In this document: positions 15,590 through 23,966 of the stretch, piece by piece | Layout: every line of letters begins with the position of its first letter | Numbering within the stretch: position 1 is the first letter of the stretch | Origin: an uncultured Dorea sp. | GTDB lineage: Bacteria; Bacillota; Clostridia; Lachnospirales; Lachnospiraceae | Length of the DNA: 37,542 nt | Assembly: GCA_910578455.1 (NCBI GenBank) | Contig: CAJTQA010000035.1 | Location: forward strand, 1-37,542 | Direction of reading: 5' to 3' | Position numbers and translations under genes: made by a program | The notes under the pieces: model-generated | Seen by the model: the letters and a program-made list of their open reading frames with translations, nothing else | The model's database searches: none | Told to the model about the DNA's origin: nothing

Positions 15590-18124
15590 CTACTCCGCAA
15601 ACCTGATCCTCTCAATCAGGCTTAATTTCTTAAAGTTTATATTTACAAAATAAGTGATCAGTATCTGCACCGCCAGCACGATCCCCGTCAGGCAGACCGC
15701 AGGCACAGCCGGATAATGGTACACCCGGATGCCCATGATGCCTCCTTCTTTCGCCCACAGGAACACTGCGTACCCAAGGATGCTCCCAAGCCCTAGAGAC
15801 ACTGCCAGCGTGCCGGCGGTATAGAAAAGCCCTTCAAGCTGCAGCATATACACCGTCTGCCGCCCGGACATGCCGATGGCCTGCAGCATGCCAAGCTCCT
15901 TTTTCCTGACATGGACGCTGTTGATCATCGTGTTGATCAGGTTTAGGATTCCGATAAGCCCGAATATTGCCAGAATCCCGTAGCAGCCATAGAGGGTATA
16001 CCGAATCGCCTTCTCCGATGCTTTATTTTCCTCGCGGAAGGTTGACATCTCAAGAACCTCCGCATCGGAAATAAGCTCACTGATTTCCTTTTCCGCCCTG
16101 TCCTCTTTCCCGCTTTCCACAGAAATATCCCAGTAATACGTAATATCCGAACTGCACATATTTTTAAGGGCACCTTCAGGCATTACCATGTAATATCCCA
16201 TCAGGCTCGGCAGCGCTTTTGAGAGGGCGGCAAGAGTCACCTGGCGTTCCCTGATCTTTTCACCGTCCATCACCTGCAAAAGCAGTTTATCCCCTACCTT
16301 CCAGTCCGGATGCTCCTGTTTTAATGTGGATTCAGAATAAATCACTCCTGTTCCCCCCTTAATGGACGGATCGTCAAGGGAACCTTCCGTCACGTACCGG
16401 GACAGTTCCTTCATAGCCTCATCGTCTAATCCTTTCACTTCGCAGTTTATCTCATCAGGAGCTATCTTCCCGCTGTGTTCCTTTACTCCGCCGTCCGGCA
16501 TCTCATTTCCATTGCCCTTTGCTTTATCAATCTTTCCCACTGTCTTAAGGCTGGTCTCAACGGAAGTTACGCCGTCGATTTTTTCAATCCTTAGCCTAAG
16601 TTCCTCCGTCATCGGATTATTCTGCTGGATCTGGTTAAGCGCCCACTCCGGATGCATCTCGTCATCCTCTTCATAATCGATTGCCACCTTGATATCCCTG
16701 CGTATGCTCTCTCTCGTGATATCCTCCGCATTCATGCAGTTACAGATTGTAGCCGCCGTCACAAAAAGAATTCCCGTCGCCCCGAGAGAAAGAATTGTTA
16801 CCGCAGTTCTCCGTTTATTTCTCCCAAGGTTCGATATCGTAAGCTTTGGGATGCTCAGCTCATCAAAGCCTTTCCGGGCAGTCCGTTTCCGTTTCCCCTT
16901 CTCGCCGCCCTGGTAGCGCAAAGCCTCCATCGCCGTAATTTTGCTGGCCTTATGCATTGGGGTAAGGAGGGAGACGTAGACCGTCGCAAGGCTTACCGCC
17001 GCCGCAAGCAGGATGATCCATCCTTTCACTAAACTGACGTCTCCATTTTCCAGGATTACCTTCATCTCCTCTCCCAGCGCCCGGTTGCTGCTTATGGATG
17101 AATTTACCAGCGCCTTAAGCAGCAAGATTCCGCTCAAAAGCCCGGCGGCAATCCCTGTAGGAACAGCTATGGCGGCAACCGCAAAGCCTTCCCGGCACAC
17201 CAGTTTCCGTATCTGCCCCTTCGTCGCCCCGATTGCCCTGAGCTTTCCGTACTCTTTTACTTTATCAAGCATAGACACATAATAGATACTGTAGATGGTC
17301 AGGATTCCCGCCAGCACGATGGCCGCCAGCAGCACGCCAAGGCCGGTATAAAGCGCCGTATCCACATAATTTGCAATAAGGTACTCTGTGTTCTCCGCGG
17401 TATCTACCTCGGAAATCCCATAGCGCTCTCCCGTAAGCTTTATCCGCTCCTCAATCTTATCCGTAGGCATCCCCTCAATGCCGCTCAATTGGAAAAACAC
17501 TTCGTAAGCGTGCTCCCCCTCCGGGATCGTCTCCTTTGCAAATGCCTCCGACACCATGGGGGCAAAGAACCCTTTCTCCAGAGCCTCCGGCGTATCTTCT
17601 GTCATCCCGGTGATAGTAAATTCCCTCTCTGTCGCCTCGAGAAACTTTCCTTTTCTCATGGGCTGGTATGGCACTTTAATCCTGTCTCCCACATTTCCCT
17701 TAAGACCCATGGCCTTAAGGCATCCCGGGGACACCACGATCTCATCCGCTTTCTCCGGGAACTTTCCTTCCTCAAGCTCCATCTTCGACAGCTCAAGCGC
17801 CGTCTCATCAAAACACAGCATGGAGGCAACAATATCTTTATTGCTAAAATACATCCGCCCGGCCTGCTCCCTCAGGCCAACCGCCTCAAAAGTCTCGTCC
17901 TGAGCCATCCTGGCCGCCGTCTCATCATCCACATTCCGGTACACCCCGTGAACCGGGGAATACAGCTCATTTACCGCCTCAAACTGGAGGCTTAGGTTCC
18001 CCATCACCACAGTCGGCAGCATCGTAAGCAAAAATGCCGTCAGTGCAATGGCAATCCCGATCAATATATTTCTGCTCTTATTTTTCCTTAAATTGGCAAG
18101 GGCTGCCGTCATAATTATGTTCAT
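15590..18124 (-). CDS. FtsX/MacB-type ABC transporter permease
   Basis: The 844-aa protein has an N-terminal anchor helix (residues 18-42), a large external domain, three membrane segments (about 270-400), a second anchor (about 445), another external domain, and three final segments. This is the duplicated FtsX layout. Conserved pieces include DKVKEYGKLRAIGATKGQIRK and VRKKELGMLQAIGMSGRQ. It starts one base after the ATPase stop (TAG-ATG junction), so the two form one transporter. Such systems in Firmicutes act on peptides or antibiotics at the membrane surface (mechanotransmission) rather than moving solute across. The histidine kinase upstream suggests a peptide-sensing module. Confidence 0.92.
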   Translation of the reverse strand: MNIIMTAALANLRKNKSRNILIGIAIALTAFLLTMLPTVVMGNLSLQFEAVNELYSPVHGVYRNVDDETAARMAQDETFEAVGLREQAGRMYFSNKDIVASMLCFDETALELSKMELEEGKFPEKADEIVVSPGCLKAMGLKGNVGDRIKVPYQPMRKGKFLEATEREFTITGMTEDTPEALEKGFFAPMVSEAFAKETIPEGEHAYEVFFQLSGIEGMPTDKIEERIKLTGERYGISEVDTAENTEYLIANYVDTALYTGLGVLLAAIVLAGILTIYSIYYVSMLDKVKEYGKLRAIGATKGQIRKLVCREGFAVAAIAVPTGIAAGLLSGILLLKALVNSSISSNRALGEEMKVILENGDVSLVKGWIILLAAAVSLATVYVSLLTPMHKASKITAMEALRYQGGEKGKRKRTARKGFDELSIPKLTISNLGRNKRRTAVTILSLGATGILFVTAATICNCMNAEDITRESIRRDIKVAIDYEEDDEMHPEWALNQIQQNNPMTEELRLRIEKIDGVTSVETSLKTVGKIDKAKGNGNEMPDGGVKEHSGKIAPDEINCEVKGLDDEAMKELSRYVTEGSLDDPSIKGGTGVIYSESTLKQEHPDWKVGDKLLLQVMDGEKIRERQVTLAALSKALPSLMGYYMVMPEGALKNMCSSDITYYWDISVESGKEDRAEKEISELISDAEVLEMSTFREENKASEKAIRYTLYGCYGILAIFGLIGILNLINTMINSVHVRKKELGMLQAIGMSGRQTVYMLQLEGLFYTAGTLAVSLGLGSILGYAVFLWAKEGGIMGIRVYHYPAVPAVCLTGIVLAVQILITYFVNINFKKLSLIERIRFAE

Positions 18125-18793
18125 CTATCTCACCACCTTGCCGTCTTCAATAATCATCACCCGGTCTGCCATCTGCGCGATCGTCTCGTCGTGAGTGATC
18201 ATCACCAATGTCTGCCCATATTTGTGGACACAGGTCTTTAAGATTGAGATAACCTCCATCTCCGTCTTGGAGTCCAAGTTCCCCGTCGGCTCGTCCGCCA
18301 GGATGATCGCCGGGCGGGAGGCTAATGCCCTGGCAATCGCCACCCGCTGTTTCTGCCCGCCGGAAAGCTGGCTTGGCAGAGACTTAAGCTTTTCCGAAAG
18401 CCCGATGCTCTTCACGATATCCATCACAAAATCACGGTTCACCTTCTTGCCGTCAAGCCCCAGCGGCAGGATGATATTCTCCCACACATTCAGCGCCGGT
18501 ATCAGGTTGAAATCCTGGAAGATAAAGCCGATCTTCCTCCTTCTAAACACCGCAAGCTGCTCATCCTTTAAGGAAAAGATATTCTTTCCCCCAATCATCA
18601 CTTCCCCGCTGTCCGGCCGGTCAAGCCCGCCCAGCATATGGAGGAGCGTACTTTTCCCCGATCCGGATCGGCCCACGATAGCCACGAACTCCCCGTTCTC
18701 CACCTCGATGCTGGTGTGGTCGATGGCCCGCACCTGACTTTCCCCGTCACCGTAATATTTCACCAAGTCTACTGTCTTTAAAATCGTTTCCAT
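18125..18793 (-). CDS. ABC transporter ATP-binding protein (LolD/MacB-type)
   Basis: A 222-aa nucleotide-binding subunit with Walker A GRSGSGKST, Q-loop IFQDFNLIPALN, signature LSGGQKQRVAIARAL, Walker B IILADEPTGNLDS and the switch histidine in MITHDE. The sequence DEPTGNLD is typical of partners of FtsX permeases. The start at 18793 (METILK) has AAAGGAG ten bases upstream; the longer frame to 18841 does not. The 99-base gap to the histidine kinase contains possible weak -35/-10 elements but nothing convincing. Confidence 0.95.
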   Translation of the reverse strand: METILKTVDLVKYYGDGESQVRAIDHTSIEVENGEFVAIVGRSGSGKSTLLHMLGGLDRPDSGEVMIGGKNIFSLKDEQLAVFRRRKIGFIFQDFNLIPALNVWENIILPLGLDGKKVNRDFVMDIVKSIGLSEKLKSLPSQLSGGQKQRVAIARALASRPAIILADEPTGNLDSKTEMEVISILKTCVHKYGQTLVMITHDETIAQMADRVMIIEDGKVVR

Positions 18794-18892
18794 AAATAAA
18801 AGGCTCCTTTCTGCATACATTTCCTTCCTCGGTATGTACACATCATAACCCCCGAAACTTACAAGAACCTAACAGGAAAAATAACAGTTTTG

Positions 18893-19990
18893 TTATACTT
18901 CATATTTCTTCGGCAGCATCATCTGCATAATCGTTCCGCCGCCGGGGGCTTTTATAGCCCTCACGCTCCCTCCCTGCCCCTCTAAAATTTTCCGCACAAG
19001 GTAAAGCCCTACCCCCGCGCCCTCTTCCCGCAGAATCGCAGCACCTCTCCCCCGGTAGAACCGCTTGAAGATATCCGCATACTCAGACTTCGGGATGCCC
19101 ATTCCCTCATCCTCCACCTCGATAAACACATAGGAGACTAAGATATTCACCCGAATCATTATCTTCGTTCCCCCAGGCGAATACTTCACCGCATTGTCAA
19201 GGACATTCGACACCGCCTCCGCCGTCCACCGGACGTCATGGACGAGCCGTACCGCGTCAAAGTCCATAAGCTCTATCTCAATCTCTTTCTTCTCCGCCTT
19301 CATGTAGACGCCGTTCACCGCCCGGATAAGCGTCTCCTTAAGGTCTGCCTCCTTTGGCGCAAGCCTTATCATATCCGCCTCCAGCCTGGAAAGGTTAGAA
19401 AGCGTCTCCACAAGCTGACTGAGCCTTCTAAGCTCCCCTCTGCCGCGCTTTAAGAACTCCTTTCGCTCTTTCTCGTCAAGAGACGCATCCTGCAAAAGCT
19501 CATAGCTTAACTCCACCGCCGCCACCGGCGTCTTAAGCTGATGGGAAATATCCGTCACCAGCCCTTTCGTATTCTCCTTTTCCTCCACCAGCTTTTCTTT
19601 CAGCCCGCCGAAAGCCTCCCCCATGCGCGCAAGCTGCTCCGCAAGCTGGGCGCGGATTCCTGTTCCGGCAAAGTCTTCCCTGCCCCGGTATGCGTAATTC
19701 CCCGTCTCGAACTCCTCCAGATACCGGTAAATCGCCTGGTAATTCCGGTATTCCCTCCGGTAATTCACATACACCCAGGCCGCATCCAGCGCCAGCGCCG
19801 AAAAAAGGCTTACCGCCCACGCCGCCAGATCCGGCTTAAGAGCAAAAAAGAGCACCGCAAAAAATACGGTGACAACCGCCGTACTTACAAGCAACATGCG
19901 CTTAAGCTCCCGCTCCAGCCAGATGTAGCCGCGCTCCCTGGCTCTTAGATGGCTGCTGATGTACTGCTCATCCGTATGCCGCGTATCCAT
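18893..19990 (-). CDS. Sensor histidine kinase without adjacent response regulator
   Basis: A 365-aa kinase with two close membrane helices (about residues 31-70), so little external sensor. The H-box is DISHQLKTPVAAVELSYELL, N-box NVLDNAVKYS, G1 DEGMGIP, F-box FKRFYRG, G2 GAGVGLYLV; all catalytic motifs are intact. Kinases of this type with FtsX transporters usually follow their OmpR-type response regulator, but here the upstream gene is an unrelated acidic protein 26 bases away. A GAAGG site precedes the ATG. The only response regulator in the window is at 26396-27088, itself lacking a kinase; pairing is possible but unproven. Confidence 0.92.
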   Translation of the reverse strand: MDTRHTDEQYISSHLRARERGYIWLERELKRMLLVSTAVVTVFFAVLFFALKPDLAAWAVSLFSALALDAAWVYVNYRREYRNYQAIYRYLEEFETGNYAYRGREDFAGTGIRAQLAEQLARMGEAFGGLKEKLVEEKENTKGLVTDISHQLKTPVAAVELSYELLQDASLDEKERKEFLKRGRGELRRLSQLVETLSNLSRLEADMIRLAPKEADLKETLIRAVNGVYMKAEKKEIEIELMDFDAVRLVHDVRWTAEAVSNVLDNAVKYSPGGTKIMIRVNILVSYVFIEVEDEGMGIPKSEYADIFKRFYRGRGAAILREEGAGVGLYLVRKILEGQGGSVRAIKAPGGGTIMQMMLPKKYEV

Positions 19991-20016
19991 TTTATGCCTT
20001 CTCTCCCACTGTCTGT

Positions 20017-20415
20017 TTACTCCAGATCCAGGTACGAATCATTATCCCTGTAATAGTTTAAGGAATCAATAAATTCTTTCATTGACGGGTTCAGCTTTTG
20101 GTCAAAAGCGCCTGATATCACAGCCTCAAAGTTCTCGCCCGAATACAGCAGTACCAGCCCTTCCTCGGCAACAAACTCCGGAAATACCTCTTCATCATCA
20201 TCCGTAATCTCCGGGTAATCCTCCAGATAGCAAACCAGGTCTTCATAGATCTCTTCTTCAAACTTGCGTGTATACAGCTGAAGATCAAATATACCCGTAT
20301 CCGGGCATAGATGCTTTCCGTGAATATCCGGTTCATTCAATACCCAGTAATCCTTTGTTACAATCTCAATTAACTCGCTGATTTTATATGGTTTTCTCCA
20401 TTCTACTTTTCCCAT
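20017..20415 (-). CDS. Acidic cytosolic protein of unknown function
   Basis: I do not recognise a family. The 132 residues are strongly acidic, lack membrane segments or signal peptide, and contain an acidic run in the middle (DDDEEVFPEF) and at the end (DNDSYLDLE). A single domain with alternating helices and strands is likely; small immunity-type or DUF77xx-like proteins have this look. It is encoded where the response regulator of the kinase would be expected and is more AT-rich than its neighbours. Upstream AAAGGCGG is a mediocre SD. An insertion that displaced the regulator gene would explain the arrangement. Confidence 0.75.
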   Translation of the reverse strand: MGKVEWRKPYKISELIEIVTKDYWVLNEPDIHGKHLCPDTGIFDLQLYTRKFEEEIYEDLVCYLEDYPEITDDDEEVFPEFVAEEGLVLLYSGENFEAVISGAFDQKLNPSMKEFIDSLNYYRDNDSYLDLE

Positions 20416-20560
20416 TTCTTCATCCGCCTTTCTTTACTGATAACAGACTTCCGGCTGTCCGTCAGAATATCTATGAAAAGTATAGTCAAATTTTACCCGT
20501 TTGTAAACTTACTTTTTTTCCAAAGTTTCTCCATAAAATCCCATCCTCCGTCCAAAAATA

Positions 20561-20569
20561 TGGTACAAT
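20561..20569 (+). promoter_or_regulatory. Extended -10 promoter of the M24 peptidase gene
   Basis: TGGTACAAT gives a TGn-extended -10 33 bases before the ATG. No good -35 is seen at the expected distance. The gap 20416-20601 shows no other feature. Confidence 0.5.
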
Positions 20570-20601
20570 AGCCTTACATTCACGAAAGGAGCTTTTTACA
20601 A

Positions 20602-21678
20602 ATGAACAACGAAAGAATTTCCCGCGTATTAGCGAAGATGGAGGAAAAGGGCCTGACACAGCTTATCGTATCCGACCCGTTAAGCATCCGGTTCCTCACC
20701 GGAATCATGGTAAACCCCGGAGAGCGTCTCTACGCCCTGATCCTCAAATCAAACGGCGAACACGTGATGCTTTTGAACTACCTTTACTTCGTATCTGACA
20801 CCGGATTCAAAGAGGTGTGGTTCAGCGATATGGAAGACCAGATTTCCATTATCGCAGACCAGATTGACACCACAAAAACCCTCGGCATCGACAAGACATG
20901 GCCGGCGCGTTTCCTCATTCCTCTTCAGGAAAAATGTCCGGAGCTTAAGACCGTTTGGGGGTCTGACTGCGTGGACGGCGTGCGCGCGGTGAAAAATGAA
21001 GAAGAGATCAAGATTATGAAAGAGGCGTCTGCCATCAACGACCGGGTGATGGAGATGGTGAAAGAATATGTCAAAGAAGGCATGACGGAAAAGCAGGTTG
21101 CCGACTTTATCGACAGCGAATACTTAAAAGCCGGCGCAAGCGGAACAAGCTTTGACACCATCGTATGTTTCGGCCCCAACGCCGCCGACCAGCACCATAC
21201 GCCAAGCGATACGAGAACCCTTAAAGTCGGCGAGTGCATCCTCATTGACATGGGCTGTGTATGGAAAGGATACTGCTCCGACATGACAAGGACTTTCTAC
21301 TGCAAAGAGGCGTCCGCCGAAGAGCAGGAAATCCACGACATCGTCCGTGAGGCAGTGCTCCGCGCGGAGTCCGTGATCAAACCGGGCGTCCGGTTCTGCG
21401 ATATCGACGCACAGGCAAGAGATTACATCGACGAAAAGGGCTACAGCGAATACTGGAAGATCCGCCTCGGCCACTTTATAGGCCAGGAAGACCACGAGTA
21501 CGGCGATGTATCCCCTATCAATAAAAATGCGGCAGAGCCGGGCATGATATTCTCCATCGAGCCGGGCATCTACATCGAAGGAAAATACGGCGTCCGCATC
21601 GAAGACCTCGTACTTGTGACCGAGGACGGACATGAGCTTTTGAACGCAGTTGAAAAAAAATGGCAGACCATCGGTTAA
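20602..21678 (+). CDS. M24 family Xaa-Pro dipeptidase/aminopeptidase
   Basis: A 358-aa cytosolic metallopeptidase cleaving X-Pro bonds. The N-terminal creatinase-like domain covers about residues 1-125. The catalytic pita-bread domain has the five metal ligands in place: Asp216 (LIDMG), Asp227 (CSDMTRTF), His291 (LGHFIGQEDHE), Glu320 (SIEPG) and Glu334 (VRIEDL). A GAAAGGAG site sits ten bases before the ATG. It helps recycle proline peptides. It is followed within 31 bases by the 63-bp repeat array instead of an ordinary hairpin terminator. Confidence 0.94.
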   Translation: MNNERISRVLAKMEEKGLTQLIVSDPLSIRFLTGIMVNPGERLYALILKSNGEHVMLLNYLYFVSDTGFKEVWFSDMEDQISIIADQIDTTKTLGIDKTWPARFLIPLQEKCPELKTVWGSDCVDGVRAVKNEEEIKIMKEASAINDRVMEMVKEYVKEGMTEKQVADFIDSEYLKAGASGTSFDTIVCFGPNAADQHHTPSDTRTLKVGECILIDMGCVWKGYCSDMTRTFYCKEASAEEQEIHDIVREAVLRAESVIKPGVRFCDIDAQARDYIDEKGYSEYWKIRLGHFIGQEDHEYGDVSPINKNAAEPGMIFSIEPGIYIEGKYGVRIEDLVLVTEDGHELLNAVEKKWQTIG

Positions 21679-21708
21679 GCTTGGAATTTTAACGAAAATC
21701 GGTTATAC

Positions 21709-21960
21709 TATACCTTGACGGACAAAGTCCGCCTGTTCCGCAGGAACTTGTATTACGGGATGCCCTGTGGGTATACCTTGACGGACAAAGTCCGCCTGTT
21801 CCCTAGGAACTTGTATTACGGGATGCCCTGTGGGTATACCTTGACGGACAAAGTCCGCCTGTTCCCTAGGAACTTGTATTACGGGATGCCCTGTGGGTAT
21901 GGTTTAACAGACGAAGTTCGCCCGCTCCCAGGCGCATGCATTATCGAACGCCCTGGGAGC
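21709..21960 (+). repeat. Tandem array of 63-bp multi-hairpin repeat units (3 near-identical + 1 degenerate)
   Basis: Units start at 21709, 21772 and 21835 with period 63. A fourth, diverged unit covers 21898-21960. Each begins TATACCTTGACGGACAAAG and ends GATGCCCTGTGGG. Within a unit, CGGAC-AAA-GTCCG and GTTCC-nnn-GGAAC are short perfect hairpins, and GGGATGCCC or CCCTGTGGG can form a third. Ends are inverted (TATACC...GGTATA), making the unit junction GGTATACC palindromic. A single further copy lies at 29825-29891. One frame is open through all units because 63 is a multiple of three, but no ribosome site supports translation. Confidence 0.9.
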
Positions 21961-21961
21961 G
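21923..21961 (+). promoter_or_regulatory. Stem-loop in the leader of the MNT/HEPN operon
   Basis: CGCTCCCAGG (21923-21932) pairs perfectly with CCTGGGAGCG (21952-21961), a 10-bp stem within the degenerate fourth repeat unit. It ends ten bases before the GGAGGTG ribosome site (21971-21977). It could act as a terminator-like or leader structure; a T-tract is absent. Confidence 0.5.
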
Positions 21962-21983
21962 TACAATAACGGAGGTGCCCCAA

Positions 21984-22313
21984 ATGCCTGATTATCTGAT
22001 TATGCTGTTGGGAAATTACCGGAATGCAGTGGTAAAAATATTTAAAGATACGCCTGTGCGTCTGATTTTATATGGTTCCTATGCACGCGGTGACTTTCAT
22101 AAAGATTCCGATTTGGATATTATGATTTTAGCAGACGTAGCTCCGGAAGAAATAAGTTATTATGCCGATAAAGTATACGACATCACTTATGATTTCGAGA
22201 TGGAGCATAATCTGGAAATAAATCCAAACGTTCAAAGCCAGCAGATATATAACCAATGGAAGAAGGTCTACCCTTTTTTCATGAACATTGAAAAAGATGG
22301 GATATTCGTATGA
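21984..22313 (+). CDS. MNT-domain nucleotidyltransferase (antitoxin of HEPN pair)
   Basis: A 109-aa protein starting at 21984 (MPDYLI) with GGAGGTG seven bases upstream. The nucleotidyltransferase signature GSYARGDFHKDSDLDIMI (about residues 31-48) contains the GS and paired Asp metal ligands. It overlaps the HEPN gene by ATGA, the standard order of MNT/HEPN toxin-antitoxin modules, in which the MNT protein neutralises the HEPN toxin by adenylylation. AT-rich base use contrasts with the peptidase gene before it. Confidence 0.9.
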   Translation: MPDYLIMLLGNYRNAVVKIFKDTPVRLILYGSYARGDFHKDSDLDIMILADVAPEEISYYADKVYDITYDFEMEHNLEINPNVQSQQIYNQWKKVYPFFMNIEKDGIFV

Positions 22314-22705
22314 CAAAAGAATTCTATGGGAAAGACCTTGCCAGATACAAATTAGACAGAGCGCTAGAAGAACTTGACACCGCAGAACTGTTATTTGAAA
22401 ACGACAAATTAAAAGCTGCCAACAACAGAGCATATTACTCCATATATTATGCCATAACAGCGGTGCTCTGCATGGAACCGATTGCATTTAAGCGGCATAA
22501 AGATACTTTGGCCTATTTTAACAAAAATTATGTAAACATGGGAATCTTCCCCAGAGAGATGGGAAGAAACGTACAGAAAGCGGCTAAAATACGGCATGCC
22601 AGTGATTATGATGAATTTTACATTGCCGGCAGGGAAGAAACCGAACGGCAAATTAAAACTGCGAAAGACTTAATCGGATTAATAAAAGAATTTTTAGATA
22701 TTTAA
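22310..22705 (+). CDS. HEPN-domain protein (putative toxin)
   Basis: A 131-aa all-helical protein of the HEPN (PF05168-like) type: AANNRAYYSIYYAITAVL (about residues 42-59), a basic RHK patch, and the conserved KIRHASDYDEFY near residue 96. Many HEPN proteins are RNases with an RxxxxH motif; here the clear canonical motif is not obvious, so nuclease activity is uncertain. Coupled to the MNT gene by a four-base overlap. A strong bidirectional hairpin follows. Confidence 0.87.
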   Translation: MTKEFYGKDLARYKLDRALEELDTAELLFENDKLKAANNRAYYSIYYAITAVLCMEPIAFKRHKDTLAYFNKNYVNMGIFPREMGRNVQKAAKIRHASDYDEFYIAGREETERQIKTAKDLIGLIKEFLDI

Positions 22706-22717
22706 CGAAAAATATCC

Positions 22718-22764
22718 CCCCGGAGAAAATAACCTAAGTCTCGTAAAAGTCATTTTCTCCGGGG
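22718..22764. terminator. Bidirectional terminator between convergent genes
   Basis: CCCCGGAGAAAAT (22718-22730) pairs perfectly with 22752-22764 (13-bp stem, 21-nt loop). On the minus strand the stem is followed by GATATTTTTC. It separates the HEPN gene from the minus-strand ABC permease. Confidence 0.85.
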
Positions 22765-22769
22765 AATCT

Positions 22770-23966
22770 TTATGCCAGCTCACTTCTCCGGTACCACACA
22801 TACAGCGCCGGCATCATCACAAGCGCCAGGAAAAGATACACCGGTATCAGCATCTCGTACACGCCGTACACCTTCCCGCCGAATTCATAGATAAGATTGT
22901 CTCTCAAAAACGAGCTGATCCTTAAGAGCATATCCGGGAAGAGGTTCATCGCCCTGGAAAGCATCGGCACCCGCCCCAGAAACATCGGCGCGCAGGACAG
23001 TGCGAAAGGTATCGTCACCGCCGCCACCACGGAACGGCTCTTGGCTGAGACAAGCAGGGCGAAAAGCAAGATGAACAGATGGGCGGCATACCCGCCGAAC
23101 ATAGTGAGCAGCCACTTCTCTGCAAACGTGATGTTATACATGCACGTCCAGTTGAGCGAATCAGTCTGTATCATCAGCCCCGCTCCCTGAAATCCCAGCA
23201 TCCCAAGCACCAGCCCGGAAAAAAGGAGCATGACCGCCCAGTAGACTGCCGTGATTACCAGAAAGCAGGCCTCCACCTTCGCCTGTATTCCCCGGCCACG
23301 CCCATTTTTGGCAGAAAAGAATACCGAATCCGCCCCAAGCTGGAACTCGCAGGAAAACACGCCGGAGATCAAAAATCCGATAATGACGATCGTAATGATC
23401 ATCAGCGTCGGCAGATACTGGGAGTCAAGCACAGCCTTCCACCCGTCCGCATAGCCGTAGTAAAGAGGCGCCTCAAACTCCTCATACCGGCGCATAAGAA
23501 GTTCCTTCTCCTTTTTTGAATGCCCCTGCCCCGCAAATTCGTCCTTCAAAAGCGAAACCCTTTTCTCATAAAGCATCGCCGCATCCTCCGGCAAGATACT
23601 GTCGCACAGGTAATAGTCGTAGTTTCCCCGGCTGGCCATCCCGGAATTGATCCATTCCCTGAGGTCACTGATCCCCTGATACTTTACCAGCGCCTCATCA
23701 TCTGTATCCGTCTCGTCATGGGCCCGTCTATTCTCCTCCACCACTTTCTTAAGAACTTCCTCCGTCACATGACCTTTCCACTTATTCTTTTCGCTCCTTA
23801 ACTTCCCGGCGGCAAATATACCGGACACACTTGAGCCGTCTTCCTTATAGTATTTCACATCCCGGGCAGCCAGAAGGCTCCCCGCAATCACAATCACAAA
23901 CAGCAGCAGTACCGCCGCCTGATTCATCGGCTTTGACCATATCTTTTTTATCTCAAATCTCAACAT
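22770..23966 (-). CDS. ABC-2 type transporter permease
   Basis: A 398-aa membrane protein. The start at 23966 (MLRFEIKKI) overlaps the end of the ATPase gene by 14 bases and has AGGTGA upstream. It has one N-terminal helix, a long external loop of about 160 residues, then five helices including LMIITIVIIGFLISGVFS. The frame contains ARDVKYYKEDGS just after the first helix, as in bacteriocin-immunity-like and related permeases. With the ATPase it probably exports or removes a membrane-active compound. Substrate unknown. Confidence 0.85.
   Translation of the reverse strand: MLRFEIKKIWSKPMNQAAVLLLFVIVIAGSLLAARDVKYYKEDGSSVSGIFAAGKLRSEKNKWKGHVTEEVLKKVVEENRRAHDETDTDDEALVKYQGISDLREWINSGMASRGNYDYYLCDSILPEDAAMLYEKRVSLLKDEFAGQGHSKKEKELLMRRYEEFEAPLYYGYADGWKAVLDSQYLPTLMIITIVIIGFLISGVFSCEFQLGADSVFFSAKNGRGRGIQAKVEACFLVITAVYWAVMLLFSGLVLGMLGFQGAGLMIQTDSLNWTCMYNITFAEKWLLTMFGGYAAHLFILLFALLVSAKSRSVVAAVTIPFALSCAPMFLGRVPMLSRAMNLFPDMLLRISSFLRDNLIYEFGGKVYGVYEMLIPVYLFLALVMMPALYVWYRRSELA

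Noticed and set aside
21709..21960. Possible CRISPR array
   Set aside because: Units are directly contiguous with no unique spacers and no cas genes are nearby.
21715..21969. 84-aa open frame with 21-aa internal repeats (LTDKVR...YYGMPCGY)
   Set aside because: It runs through the 63-bp DNA repeats only because 63 is divisible by three; it starts with TTG and has no ribosome site, and the same peptide appears at 29825-29891 overlapping a different gene. Treated as DNA repeat, not a protein.
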